This document shows, piece after piece, positions 43,151 to 54,640 of a stretch of 64,000 bases of DNA. Within the stretch, counting starts at the first letter, position 1; the number at the start of each line of letters is the position of its first letter. Where the stretch lies: the NCBI RefSeq assembly GCF_040054535.1, contig NC_090781.1, positions 7,462,982 to 7,526,981 on the forward strand. Reading direction: 5' to 3'. The notes under the pieces were generated by a model. That model saw only the letters and a list, made by a program, of their open reading frames with translations. It did not search any database and was not told the DNA's origin. This DNA comes from Antennarius striatus (lineage: Eukaryota > Chordata > Actinopteri > Lophiiformes > Antennariidae). A program made the position numbers and the translations under genes.

Positions 43151-43207
43151 TCACTACTGTTTTACATTTTCGTTTCTATAAGAAACAAAAATGTAAAACA
43201 GTAGTGA
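43151..43207. repeat. near-perfect 27-bp hairpin
   Basis: 43151-43177 pairs with 43181-43207 with one mismatch (a G:U-type position) and a 3-base loop (ATA). It abuts a Tc1-like relic on the right, so it is probably a rearranged transposon end or a template-switch product. Confidence 0.85.
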
Positions 43208-43670
43208 ACTTTCATTTGAGTAATTGGCAATGAAAATCAACCTAAAAACACACTGACGACTCATTGTAGATGTCATTAAAGAACCCAGGACGACATCCAA
43301 AGAAGTGCAGGCCTCACTTGCCGCAGCTAAGGTCAGCGTACCTGATTCCACAATAAAAAAAAGAAGATGGGCAAAATGGGAAAGCTCCAAGGAAGAAAAC
43401 CCACTGTTGAGCAAATAACAACAAACACACATGTAGGATTTACTGAAAAACATTGTAATGAGCTCCAAGACTTTCTGGTAGGTGTGTGTCCACTTAAAAC
43501 TAATCAACTTTTAATAAAAATAACATGGCAGCACATAAACATGGTAGCGGGATTGTGATGGTCTGGGGCTGCTTTGCTACTTCAGGACCTGGACATCTTA
43601 GCCTGATTGAATTTTAGGTTTAGGACACAATTACTTTTTCACATTGGTGACATAGGTTTTAGATGACGTT
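43208..43670 (+). mobile_element. degenerate Tc1-like transposon
   Basis: Blocks of a fish Tc1 transposase gene remain in order: 'gcaggcctcacttgccgcag', 'aagctccaaggaagaaaacc', 'gtgatggtctggggctgctt' with 'tgctacttcaggacctggac' (the MVWGCFATSGPGH motif), then the 3' end 'caattactttttcacattgg'. Large internal deletions and frameshifts remove the catalytic core. Inactive. Confidence 0.75.
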
Positions 43671-43696
43671 TTAGCTTCATAAACTGGTGATTTATC

Positions 43697-43897
43697 GAGG
43701 GTGTACCCTGCCTCCAGGCCAGTGTCAGATGGATTAGGCTCCAGCATAAACCAGTGACCCAGATTAGGACAAACAGCTGAAGACAAGGTATTTACTGATT
43801 ATTGATTGTCTTCAAGAAAATGAATGAATGAATGAATGAATGAATGAATGAATGAATGAATGAATGAATGAATGAATGAATGAATGAATGAATGAAT
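43697..43897 (+). repeat. fish interspersed repeat end plus (GAAT)n
   Basis: 'cgagggtgtaccctgcctcc' and 'ggattaggctccagcat' are typical of a common teleost repeat that ends in a tetranucleotide run. Here it ends in about 19 GAAT units (43820-43897). Confidence 0.7.
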
Positions 43898-46800
43898 GAT
43901 TGATCATTTGAAAACTCCATTTTTTTATTCACTTGAAATGTCTTTTTTTTGTTAAAGTGATGATCTGAAAGATACAGACAACAGTATACAGTATATTAAA
44001 CTTGACAAAACAATAGCAAGTCCATTTGGATGTGAAATTTAAGATAAAATTTTTGCCCTTTTTTTTGATAGGATGCATACAGGAAATGGACATGAAGAGG
44101 ACATTTGGGAATACCAGAGGCGATGCCTTTGGGAATTAGACTGAGAAAGGAAATCAAAAACAGGAAATGCACCATCTCCTCCCCACAACTTTAAAAGAGA
44201 CTGCAAAGCTTTGAAGCATGTTAAAGAGCATGTTTGTCAGCCTGATGAAAGACTCCAGCTATAACACCTAAAAACTTCCAAATGAACACACGATAACATT
44301 TATAACCTCTTATTCTCTCAATAGTTTAATAGGAGCAGAAACTGGATCTTACTTGGTAACTGATTAGTATTTCATATATCTATGCTCCATAGTAGCAGTT
44401 TTTCAACACATGGAACAGAGACTTATTTGTTCTCTGGGTGAGTCGGATGAGAAGACGCATACCACTCTCATGCCTTTTCAGTATGAAGCTACAGATAGTA
44501 TTAAGACAAGAAAACAGAGATAAACCCCAAGACACGCTCCATCTAAGGGTGACAAATGGATCAGAGCCAGGTCAAACCCAGCTACCTGTGACTGTGGTGC
44601 TTGTAAAGCTTTCCTCTAATTCTTTGGAAGCAGAAAAGACACCGTTTCTTGGCTGTGAACATTGATTTCCTGCCTTGGGTGTGAAATTACTCGTCATTAC
44701 ATTGCCAAACTTTGGGACAATCAGCATCTCTAAAGTCCTACTCTGTGAAATTTTAGTCTGTTTTTGACTATAAAAAAAATATCCCTTGACTAAATTTAGA
44801 GTTTAGAATTTCAACTTTGCCATTTGTCATGCAGCATGGAATGGGAGTAAGGAGCAATCATGTCCTGCCCCTCCTAATTTGTCATCAGACAGCCAGATGA
44901 CTTCCTTTTAATCTGCCACTATCAGGCTCTCCCACATTTGAAGCAGATGGGTTGAAATTCCAGAAGTCTTTAAGGTGTGTCTTTTAGGTGTGTGTTTTAG
45001 CCCAAATCACACTTCCTCCTTGGTTCGAGCACTTGGACCTTACCTCTGCAGGTAGGTTGTTCTTGTGTAGGATAGTGTGTCCAGTTTCTTTAGGGGGTCA
45101 ATGGGTAATGATCATCTAGCCCTTCAGACGACCCTTTAGACAGAGGGTCTCAAAATGAACTCAACTGACTGAAACTTATTCTTTATCAAACAGAATGCCT
45201 GGAAACTACATAATCAATAATGTTCAACTGATACTTATAAATGAAGCTAATGCATCTGCATATAAAATACATAACCGCTCAACTACTGCTCTGTCATAAT
45301 TTGCAGTTTCATTCAGATGTGGTTGTTTTTCCTGAGCTGTGAAGGATCCACAGACCCGACTTTACTGCACATCACTTAACATTTACAGCATAAAGAATGA
45401 ACCAATAACATCCAGTATCATACAGCATATTCTGGGTTTTGGAGGTGCTGACAGGCAGATTCATTTTAAGTGTGAGCAGACCCAGTCTGGCTGTTTCCCT
45501 CTGCTTCCAGTCTTTATGCTGAACAATGCAGCTTTTGTTTGTAACTCTACACTTGTCCTGTAGCGCCTGGTATTCCCCCTCTCATCTCATTATGAGCAAG
45601 AAAATCAATTAGAATATTTTTCCACAGTGTCAAACAATTTGCTTATGTGCAATTTATCAAAATTAAAAACAAGTGTATAATTTATGTGACATATTTACTT
45701 TACTTGACAGTTTTTTTTAATTCTTTATAGTCCAGAAAAAAAACAACAACAACAACATTTTACTGCGCTCTGGAATAGCTCATTCTATCAAATAAATAAT
45801 TTTACTTTGTATGTTAATCCCTCCTGGTGCTTTCGCTTCTGTACCTTAAGTTTTGTGAAATTGTGAGGGTACAACTGTAACATCTTGACAGAGCATTTTT
45901 ATGGTAGTAAAACGTATGACCGACTCTTCCACCATGGGTTCAAATCCAGATACTCTTCTCAAGATTGTTTTCACCCTCTACTTTAGCTTTAAACTTTTCC
46001 ACTTCTGATGCCCGTGTCCTTACCATGGACCCCTGTGTGCAACCATTCCTTTGTGACTGATGGATATACACAGCTTTTGTTTATCTTACCAGGGCTCTCA
46101 GTGCTCTGCTCATGGGCTAAGGAAAAGCTGGAGGAAGGAAGGAAAGGCAAAGAAGTCATTCTTTCCAAGCTTTCAGGACCAGACTGAGACCAAGTTGTTT
46201 TGGGGGTTGTCTGCCCAGCATGAGAGACATCTATTGTCAGATTAGTTCCAGAGGATGGGGGGCTTTTGAACATGTACTTGTATGGAGAGGGGACATGGGG
46301 AGAGTGGGAGTAAAATTTGAATTTCTGCTAAACTACGTCACACCAGCAAAGAATGTGACAAAGAGACACTTTGATAGCTTCATGGGACCAGGATTGAGCA
46401 TAGCTTCTCCATGGTGATTATATGTATTAGGGAGCATTAATCACTGTAAATCTATCCACCGACATGTTTCATTAACTTCAGAGTCACCACAAAGCGCATA
46501 AAGTTCTTTGTTGTGTCTAAAATTTTTGTCTAAAACCTTATTTTCCTTAAGCTATTTGATGGTTCCTGGAGGGGTTGATTTGTAAAAAATTTCAAAATAG
46601 AATCAACTACAGTCCCGGCAGAAAACAGGAATTTATGTATGATGGTAAATGGCATGGTTGAATATTTTTAGACTGTCTTGGGAAGCAGTGGTTTATGGAA
46701 CAGAGTGAAGAAACAGGTGAGGTGAGCTTCTTAACGTCTAGACAGCAGAGAGATCTGAAAAAATAAGTGTCATGGATGTGGTTTGGACACAAATGCAGTA

Positions 46801-49800
46801 TTTTTAATCTAAATAAAATCCTACAATATAATATAAATAATATAAATAAAATCCTACACCAGGAATGGACAAACAGGCATAACCGACCAGCAATCCTGAC
46901 AAGTAGGACAAGAAGCTACAATCTGGCAGCGAGCTGAAGTCTGAGCAGAGCTCAGTGAGTAAGTGGAGCCTCAGTGGAGATGGAAGCAGGTGGTGCAGCA
47001 ACACAGGTGACAGGAATGAGTGGGATGAGTGGGAGTGAATTCAGCATACAGAGGAATGTATGCTTGATATATTTTATATTTCTGATGAGACACACCAGTG
47101 TAGCGTTGGTGTCGGTCCCAAGCCTGTATAAATAGAGAGGTAGGGACAGGAAGGACATCCAGAGGAATACTATTGCCAATTCAAATATCCAGATCCCAAA
47201 TACAATACCCATACCAGATCGGGCGAGGCCCAGGTTATGGATAATAGCCACTCATACTGTTCACAAACAATGTGCCAGTGGAAAATATGCTACTGTAGGG
47301 CGGAGTAAGAAAAGAGGAAGGCATCCTATCCTCTAACCGTGGCCAGCAGATGAAGTCGGGTGTAGGACTGTCCATGCACTATGATGTTTGAAGTCAGGAA
47401 CAGGAGAAATAACAGCTAGGAGAAAGGATGATGTGGGTGGAGCTGCCAGGCGAGAGGAGAAGAAGATAAGAAGTAAGGAGATTGATGGATGTAGTGAGGG
47501 AGGACACACAGGTGACTGGTGTGAGGAAGCAGGATACAAGAGACGGATGGTGGAAGACGATGATCTGCTGTGGTAAACCCTAACAGGAAACCTGTCAAGA
47601 GGACAGGAGGAGAAGAAGACGAGGATGTTATGTTTTACTTCATGGAAGTCATTACACAAGTCATTACACAATAAGTAATAACATAGTAGGTGCATCAGGA
47701 GACACAGATGTCTGTGATTTATTAATATTCATTTTTATATTAGACAGAGGCACTCAATATTATTATAATAATGAATATTTATGTTGTAAATTAGAGCCCA
47801 AATACTTTTTCAATTAATTTATTAATCCACAAATTAAGAAAATGAAGATTTGACAGTTCTAAAAGCTCACAAGTGATATGTGCTGCAATAATTGCTAAAT
47901 AATATCAGTTTGGCCTTGAAAAAAATAAGTAATTTGACAAAATGACAAATTAATTACGAGAATAATCATTAGACTTCATGAAATCCAAGTAGCAATTTTC
48001 TGTTATTACCTTTTGCAGTAATCATTGTACAGTAAATTTAAGAGCTTTTTAGTCATGACATTAACTGGCTCATCAGCTCGTGAACAGCTTCCAGATATAG
48101 TTAGTGATACTAAGAAGGCAACTCAAATAATAGAAATGTCGCTCTAAGGAAAGATCACAGGTTGAGTCATCTCATTTTTATCTCTCACATCGTTAACATC
48201 ATTACTGTGTCTTATATATCATACGTTTGTTCCCCCCATGTCTCATGTTTCCGTCTGTCTTTCTACACGTGGTGTGTCAGTAGGCTTGAAATGTAAAATT
48301 GTTATTCAATCTCTTTGTTGAGAGATTGGAAACCGTTTGGTCTGTAATGTAAAAGATAAACTTTTTTTAAAAATCTGGATATTAAAATATGTAGTTTGAT
48401 AATTATGAAAACCACAAAACTAAATGCGCTAACTTTGATGCATAAGATCAGAGGTTGTGTTAATTAAAATTTTAACTTTGCAGATTTAATAAACTAATAT
48501 TGCAAAAACTACAACTGAGGTTTAACCGTTTGTTCTACATTGGCAGCATGGATTGTCATTTTTAATTAAATTTTTAATTAAAAATTTTTTTTTTAATTAT
48601 TTGTCTTGTTTCATCTCTTTTATACAAGGTGAATCATGTGTTATTGGATGAGTGATAGGTACTGATTCAAATAAAACTTAATAGCCCAGTATTTTATACT
48701 GGGTTATCTATCACAGGCACATGTTCAAAGGCACATAATTACACTTCAATGCAAGACCAAATTACTAGTACTTTTTCTCAATTATTTTATCAATAAGATA
48801 AACCATAAGCCACAAATATCCACACAGATAGATTAAAAAATTGATTTCATACCAGCTGCTGTGAATGGCTACCAGAAGCAGTGTGAGAACAGATGTTTTA
48901 AAATAGAAAGGCAGAGAAAGATGAGTTGAAGTGGAACAGATGATGACGTTTCTTTCTGGTGAGAAGCTCAAATACTCTAAACCGTTCATCTGTGTGGCTT
49001 CTAGGACATGTAGGACAAAGACCAACGGGCTGGTTGGTTCTTCTGTCTCCATTTGTATCTTATTTTTATTTATATTTTTTTTATTACAGAATATAATTTG
49101 CTCATAGTATTCAAACAGCTCTGAGAAGACAAGTTCCAAGTCAAAACTGGCAAATGGCTGAAATATGATGTCTCAATGTTCCTGGTTTGGGTCGCTCTGC
49201 CAGCTGGTGTTAATGTGACACAGGCAACACAATGATTTCCAACACATCTGGAAACAAATGTCTGAAAACTAGCTTTCATCAATGACAAGTCAAAGGAAAC
49301 GCATCATTGTGTTGTATCTCTTTACAACACGTATACAAAAGCTGCTTAAACATTCAAACATATTTTAGATACTGTCTGAACAGAAAACAAAAGGAAGATG
49401 ACTACAGGTCTGCTAAAAGAAAAGAGAGGTGTTTTGTGACCATAAAGGGGGAAAAGAGATAAAGAGAACTAAAGAAGACCTTTTATAGCTTCTTACACAC
49501 TCATACATATCATTGTTGTATGATTTAATGCAAAAACAAGTGTGTTTTGTCAAGTGTCCAGAGGTACAGAACAGGATTTCCCATGATTGAATTGACAGTT
49601 TCCCTTTGCAAGGAACGGATCAGATGGGGAGGATGAGGTATAAGGCGAGGAAGGAAATTTAGTTGATATTGTTCGGGACTCCAGTTGGTGTGTTTCATTG
49701 TTACTGAAGTGGCTGAGGTAATGGGAGAGTGTGGCTCAGTGAGTAAGACTGTGTTCATGTGAATGGAATGGAACCCAAGTGACTCATGAAAGGTCACGAA

Positions 49801-49847
49801 TAATCAGGAATCGTAAAAATTGGACTTCAGTTTTTGTCTTTGTCTAT
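43898..49847. other. intergenic region between mcam and rnf26, no gene seen
   Basis: About 6 kb without a recognisable gene. Short open frames occur on both strands, none with a known domain. A T/A-rich palindromic patch lies near 48560-48600, and a 'ccagtat...atactgg' hairpin near 48682-48707. Confidence 0.5.
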
Positions 49848-49859
49848 AACACACACACA

Positions 49860-49923
<64 letters not shown>
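49848..49923. repeat. (CA)n microsatellite
   Basis: About 38 CA units with one GCGC interruption near 49859-49864. Confidence 0.95.
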
Positions 49924-49926
<3 letters not shown>

Positions 49927-50021
49927 CACTACATACATGTCCTACATGCATGCAAAGTTTCTAAGAAGATATTTTTTAAACTCATTCTAAAAGGATTGAA
50001 ATTTGGTACATAAACTGGAAT

Positions 50022-50392
<371 letters not shown>

Positions 50393-50718
50393 ACGGGCCT
50401 GTACACTTATATACTTGTGTGACTAACAGCAAAATTAATAACACTGAAGTGGACAAATCATTTCCCCTGGGGCATATATGTCAAAGTCAAGGCCCTGGGG
50501 CCAGATCTGAGAGCAGAGGGTTGAAGGCAGAGTGCATGTTCACTAAGGTAAAAGGCAAACCTGTGCGTCTTCTGTTTGGAGAAAGTTTGGCTGTAATGAA
50601 AGAAATAAAATGCACCATGAAACGTCTCAGAAGCACACAGGAAGTTCGTTTTTGTCTTGTGTGCCTGTTGAAAAATGTTTTCACTTCAAATTACTGACAG
50701 ATTCATAAGAAAATATTG

Positions 50719-51261
50719 CTTTATTCTAGGGCCGTCAGTTTAACGCATCAATTAGATTAATTAATTACGCTGCAAATGAACGCGATATAAATTAATCGCG
50801 AGTGGCAAGTCAATGCGCAAGCATTTTAAATTTGAGGGACCCGAAGGATGCAGTGACGTCCCTTGAGCGACTATTCAAAACCAGGGTGACTGACAACAGA
50901 GATGGATGAGACACAGGAGAGCGAGGCAAGCCCACTCGGACTTTTGGGCGGAAAGTTTATTTATGAAAAGAACACGCAATTGACTAGTGGGGCAGTAGTT
51001 GCTCGGAGGTAGAGTAATCGTCTTGAAGACGGATCGAGTCCCGCTCCCGCCAGAATATCTGTCGGAGCGTGAAAAGTCTTTTATTCTTGGTGTATTCTAT
51101 TGATTAGTCATGCACTACAATTTTGCAATGTCCTAGAATTCAAACTCTTTATTTGGGGGCCTTTAGCAGGTATGAGATTAAAATGCAATTAATTCGATTA
51201 ATTAATTACAAAAATCTTGTAATTTTTTTTTTTTTAATCGCCTGACAGCACTACTTTATTC
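50719..51261. mobile_element. non-autonomous hAT element with 8-bp target duplication
   Basis: The element at 50727-51253 is 527 bases with imperfect terminal repeats (TAGGGCCGTCAG and, on the other strand, TAGTGCTGTCAG), flanked on both sides by CTTTATTC (50719-50726 and 51254-51261). An 8-bp duplication and TAG-start ends are hallmarks of the hAT superfamily. Subterminal 'attagattaattaattac'-type blocks recur near both ends. There is no transposase frame. A tRNA-like segment sits inside (50989-51051). Confidence 0.85.
50989..51051 (+). other. tRNA-like segment inside the hAT element
   Basis: A block with an A-box-like 'tagttgctcggagg', an anticodon-loop-like 'cgtcttgaagacg' stem and a B-box-like 'ggatcgagtcc'. 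It is framed by 'gggg' and 'cccgcc', which could pair as an acceptor end. It is too irregular for a functional tRNA; it looks like a SINE head or a captured tRNA pseudogene. Confidence 0.45.
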
Positions 51262-51579
51262 ATTTAATCATTAAATAATATACACTCTTGGTTTAATAGG
51301 CTATGTGCAATCGTTTCAATATGTTTTAATAAACCTTGAACCATCCAGCCCTCGACTTGAAGCAACTTTAGTTTTCAGGCCCTTTGTGTATTTCACTTTT
51401 AACATCCCTGCTCTAGGGGGATTGATATAGTTCATGTACTTATTTCTAAACTGGAACAAAATCATAAGTTTTGTGTGTGGCTCTCTAAAACAGCGAACCA
51501 AATATCGCTATTAGAATAACTACAGTGCAGTACTGTATTTGTCACTCTATTCCTAAACCAGCCCCGCGTGCTCACGTTT

Positions 51580-52061
51580 TTCATTCTGTGACGTAATTTC
51601 CCCGGAAGTACAGTCAGAAGCCGAATGACCCTGACCAAAACAAATATGGCGACCGGCTAAGCGACGGTAAAATTATCGAACAAATTGTTATGCTGTTAGG
51701 TTTTACAAACAAAATAGTTAAGAAAAATGTTAGTTGAACTCATGGGATATTTCTGTGACGCTTTTTAACGAAAAGAAGAAAAAACAAAACCGGAAAACTA
51801 AACGGAAGTTTCTCCGTCGTTTGAACGTAAACATCCGCCTCGCCTTCACGCGTGCCTGTTAGCTCGGCGCTGGGTGCAGAGGGCAAGTAATGGTGCGTTT
51901 AACGTAACCAGCAATGGTGGTAGTGGCCGATTCAAATGCTACAGGACGAGCTAGCGCTAGCATGTCTCGCCCTGGACGAATAGAGAGGTCGTGGACTTTG
52001 CCCGGAGGACAAGCTGGGAGCTCCGAGAGGTGAGGACGCTGAGCCACAACACACAGCCACC
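51580..52061 (+). promoter_or_regulatory. rnf26: rnf26 promoter and 5' leader
   Basis: CpG-rich relative to its surroundings, directly upstream of the rnf26 start. Visible sites: TGACGTAA (CRE-like) near 51589-51596, CCGGAAGT (ETS-type) near 51602-51609, AAATATGGCGACC (YY1-type) near 51642-51654, and further CGGAA motifs near 51790-51808. No TATA box. This is the usual make-up of a housekeeping promoter. An upstream ORF lies at 51914-52033. Confidence 0.6.
51914..52033 (+). other. upstream open reading frame in rnf26 leader
   Basis: ATG at 51914 opens a 39-codon frame ending TGA at 52031-52033, 28 bases before the rnf26 ATG. A second, five-codon upstream frame starts at 51890. If the leader includes them, they could lower rnf26 translation. 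The transcription start is unknown, so this is conditional. Confidence 0.4.
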
Positions 52062-53405
52062 ATGGGTTTGGTTCACTTGGTCATCTCCAGCGTAGGGAAA
52101 TGTCTGGACGCAGTTTGCTTGATGCTGGACGTGAACTTCCTCATCGTGCACACGGTGGTCCAAACGATCCTGGCTACAATCACGTTTGTAACCAGCCTGC
52201 CCACCCTCTTCCTCAACCTGGTGATGGACTGCGTGGACCTCCTCGTGTTCGGACTGGTGTCCGCGGCAGAAGCCACCTCAGATGTCGCCCACGGGACAGT
52301 CAGCGTGTTGTGGGGCTTGGTGCTGTCTGTGGAGGGGCTGCTGGAGAGCCTGAAGATGGTGGGGTACCTGTCCATCCACGTGGTGCTTCGTGGGAAGGAG
52401 CAGCTGTGTCGAGGTTTGCTGTCCTTGCTGGAGGGCTGCGGCATCGCCGCCAGTCTAGTCGTCTACTTGACCAACACTGTGATCAATTTTGCACTCATCG
52501 CTACCCAGAATGTTTACGTGGCAGTGGTCAATGTGTGTCAGATGCTCTCCAGTCCACTGCAGAATGTGCTGGAGCTCTTGCTCACTTCCTTCACCTTCCT
52601 GTACAGCAGCCTGGTTGGGACGTCTACTTTCCTGTGGTCACCCTGTAAGCTGGTGCTGGACTTTGTGGTTTCCCTGGTCCATATGTTCATCAGCATCTTC
52701 ATCCTGAACACCCACGGCCTCCTCCTCACCGTCACGATTGCTCTGATCACCACTGCCTACCTGAATCCAGATCAGACGCGAGCGATTGCTGTACAAGTTA
52801 TGCAGTATATCAACACTTTTCCTGCTCTGCGTAGACTTTATCTGACTCTTCACCACCTCGCTTCCACCGTGTGGGGTGCTCCAGATTTTATGCGTGGCAT
52901 CATGCTGAACCTTCCCAGGATTCTCCATCAAGTCTACCTGTTGGAAAGGGGACTGATGCAGCAGCTGTCGCAGCTCAGCAGCCAGCTAGCGTGGAGGACG
53001 TGGTTTCACGGCAACAGAGTGCGTGGCGATGGTCACCCTGGGGAGGAGCAGCGGGACCCACCGGATGGAAGATCGGGAGACACAGACCACCATGAGGTAC
53101 CGGGGTTAGTTCCCCTCTCAACAAGCACAGCCAGACAACGGAGGGAGGAGTCTTTGTCGTCTTCATCAGGCAAAGGCAGTAAACCTATGCCCACTGAAAA
53201 TCTGCTAAACCTGTTGAAGGAGCAGGAGGACAGGAAGAAGTGTGTCATCTGTCAGGACATTTCCAAGACGGTGGTGTTGCTGCCCTGCAGGCACCTGTGC
53301 TTGTGCAGAGACTGCACCAACATCCTGCTCAGGCAGCCCGTGTACCAACAGAACTGCCCGCTTTGTCGCCGCATGATCTTCAACACGATGGACGTGTATC
53401 TATGA
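52062..53405 (+). CDS. rnf26: E3 ubiquitin-protein ligase RNF26
   Basis: Membrane-anchored RING ligase of the endoplasmic reticulum; the mammalian protein organises perinuclear endosomes through SQSTM1 and modulates STING. The frame is 447 codons without introns, as in human RNF26 (433 aa). The start has a full Kozak context (GCCACCATGG). Roughly residues 1-240 are hydrophobic with several membrane-spanning stretches and conserved phrases such as ATQNVYVAVVNVC and WSPCKLVLDF. A polar cytosolic linker follows (about 310-390), then the RING at 394-437: CVIC, LPCRHLCLC, CTNIL, NCPLCRR, ending in the conserved NTMDVYL. All eight expected Cys/His ligands are present. The downstream 3' UTR carries a GAT repeat and AATAAA signals. 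Neighbour order (mcam before, c1qtnf5 after) equals that in human. Confidence 0.96.
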   Translation: MGLVHLVISSVGKCLDAVCLMLDVNFLIVHTVVQTILATITFVTSLPTLFLNLVMDCVDLLVFGLVSAAEATSDVAHGTVSVLWGLVLSVEGLLESLKMVGYLSIHVVLRGKEQLCRGLLSLLEGCGIAASLVVYLTNTVINFALIATQNVYVAVVNVCQMLSSPLQNVLELLLTSFTFLYSSLVGTSTFLWSPCKLVLDFVVSLVHMFISIFILNTHGLLLTVTIALITTAYLNPDQTRAIAVQVMQYINTFPALRRLYLTLHHLASTVWGAPDFMRGIMLNLPRILHQVYLLERGLMQQLSQLSSQLAWRTWFHGNRVRGDGHPGEEQRDPPDGRSGDTDHHEVPGLVPLSTSTARQRREESLSSSSGKGSKPMPTENLLNLLKEQEDRKKCVICQDISKTVVLLPCRHLCLCRDCTNILLRQPVYQQNCPLCRRMIFNTMDVYL

Positions 53406-54640
53406 GGGACCAGTGACAGTGGGTCTGAGTGGGTTGGAACACACAGAACAGACTTCATATTTTTCTACTTTTGCGATGATGATGATGATGATGATGATGT
53501 ATGTCCATTTTGGAGTTTGTGTTGAGTAATAGGTCTGGTAATAGGGCACATTTTTGTTCTTGAAAATAGTAAAAACTTCATTCCATCTTTCAGTACTTTC
53601 CAAATGTTATTGTCTGACTCTTGAATTCAGTTACACACTTATTTTGACTAAAGCTACCAGTTTTCAAAAACTGTAAAATGAACAGTAAAAACATTACCAA
53701 GTACATGGAATTTATTTTACTTCATAGATAATACTTGTTTGTAATACCAATTATTCATTATGTATTTTTGTGGATTTATTATCAGTAGCAAAGAGAATGC
53801 TATCAGACAAATCATTTAAATTTGGGTTTGAAAACAATCTAAAAACATAAAAATAAAGTGAACGTGCTCTGAAAGTAAACTACATGCTATCTTTATGTAG
53901 AATGAATGAAATTGACGTCATTATAATTTCAATCATTCAAGGATTAAAATACCATTACTACAGTCTTCTGCCATTCACAGGTTTTTTGTTTTATTTTACT
54001 AGTTGTTAGCAGCAGTGCTCATTAGAAGTAGAAACTGCTCTCAAAAGTGGAAAAAAAAATTTTTTTTGTTTTTAAACACTGCCTGCGCTGAGGCTTTCAT
54101 ATCCATCATATTTTCTGGGATGGGTTTGGGATGCTGGCATTGAAGTTAAAATGTTCTAGTTTTGCCATGTTGACAGTCAGGTCTTGTCGTGATGGTAACC
54201 CCGTCTCTGATGCTGAAACGTTTCCCCTGAAAATGTGCTTTCCATTAGCTAAAAAAAAAATCCAACTTACACCATACTTTAAGTGATTCTTCTCTGTGTA
54301 AAGACATTATTCTAAGAGGGACCATGTTTGTTTTGTCATGATTATTCTATAAATGACGGCCACCGGTTGTAGACCTAAAGAGGAAAAGAACAGAGCTAAA
54401 GGGGACAAAAGGTTTTCTATATTTAGGGGAAGTGATATTGAATCAAAATGAAGGATACGTCATATCCCAGTCTGACCCGATAAAACACAGCTATATCTGT
54501 TTATTTGTTCTATTGATAGGACTTATTCCAGTCTTCCATTAGAAGCATGTGTCAGTCACCACCAACACACAATCCATAAAAGGTTTACTCTTTCCTTTGT
54601 AATTGTGATAAAACAGGTTTGTGTTGAATAAAAGGAGTAT
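53406..54640 (+). other. rnf26: probable rnf26 3' UTR
   Basis: Non-coding sequence after the rnf26 stop with a GAT microsatellite at 53476-53499. AATAAA signals are at 53852-53857 and 54627-54632. Which one ends the transcript cannot be decided from sequence. Confidence 0.5.
53476..53499. repeat. (GAT)n trinucleotide repeat
   Basis: Eight GAT units about 70 bases after the rnf26 stop codon, probably within its 3' UTR. Confidence 0.9.

Noticed and set aside
42636..43897. Tandem ATCC and GAAT blocks as a possible CRISPR array
   Set aside because: They are uniform tetranucleotide microsatellites without spacers, in a vertebrate genome.
50989..51051. A functional tRNA gene
   Set aside because: The stems are irregular and the block lies inside a hAT element; a SINE head or tRNA pseudogene is more likely.
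52073..53248. Several open frames on both strands inside the rnf26 CDS
   Set aside because: They are shadows of the rnf26 frame, which has clear homology, a full Kozak start and a complete RING.
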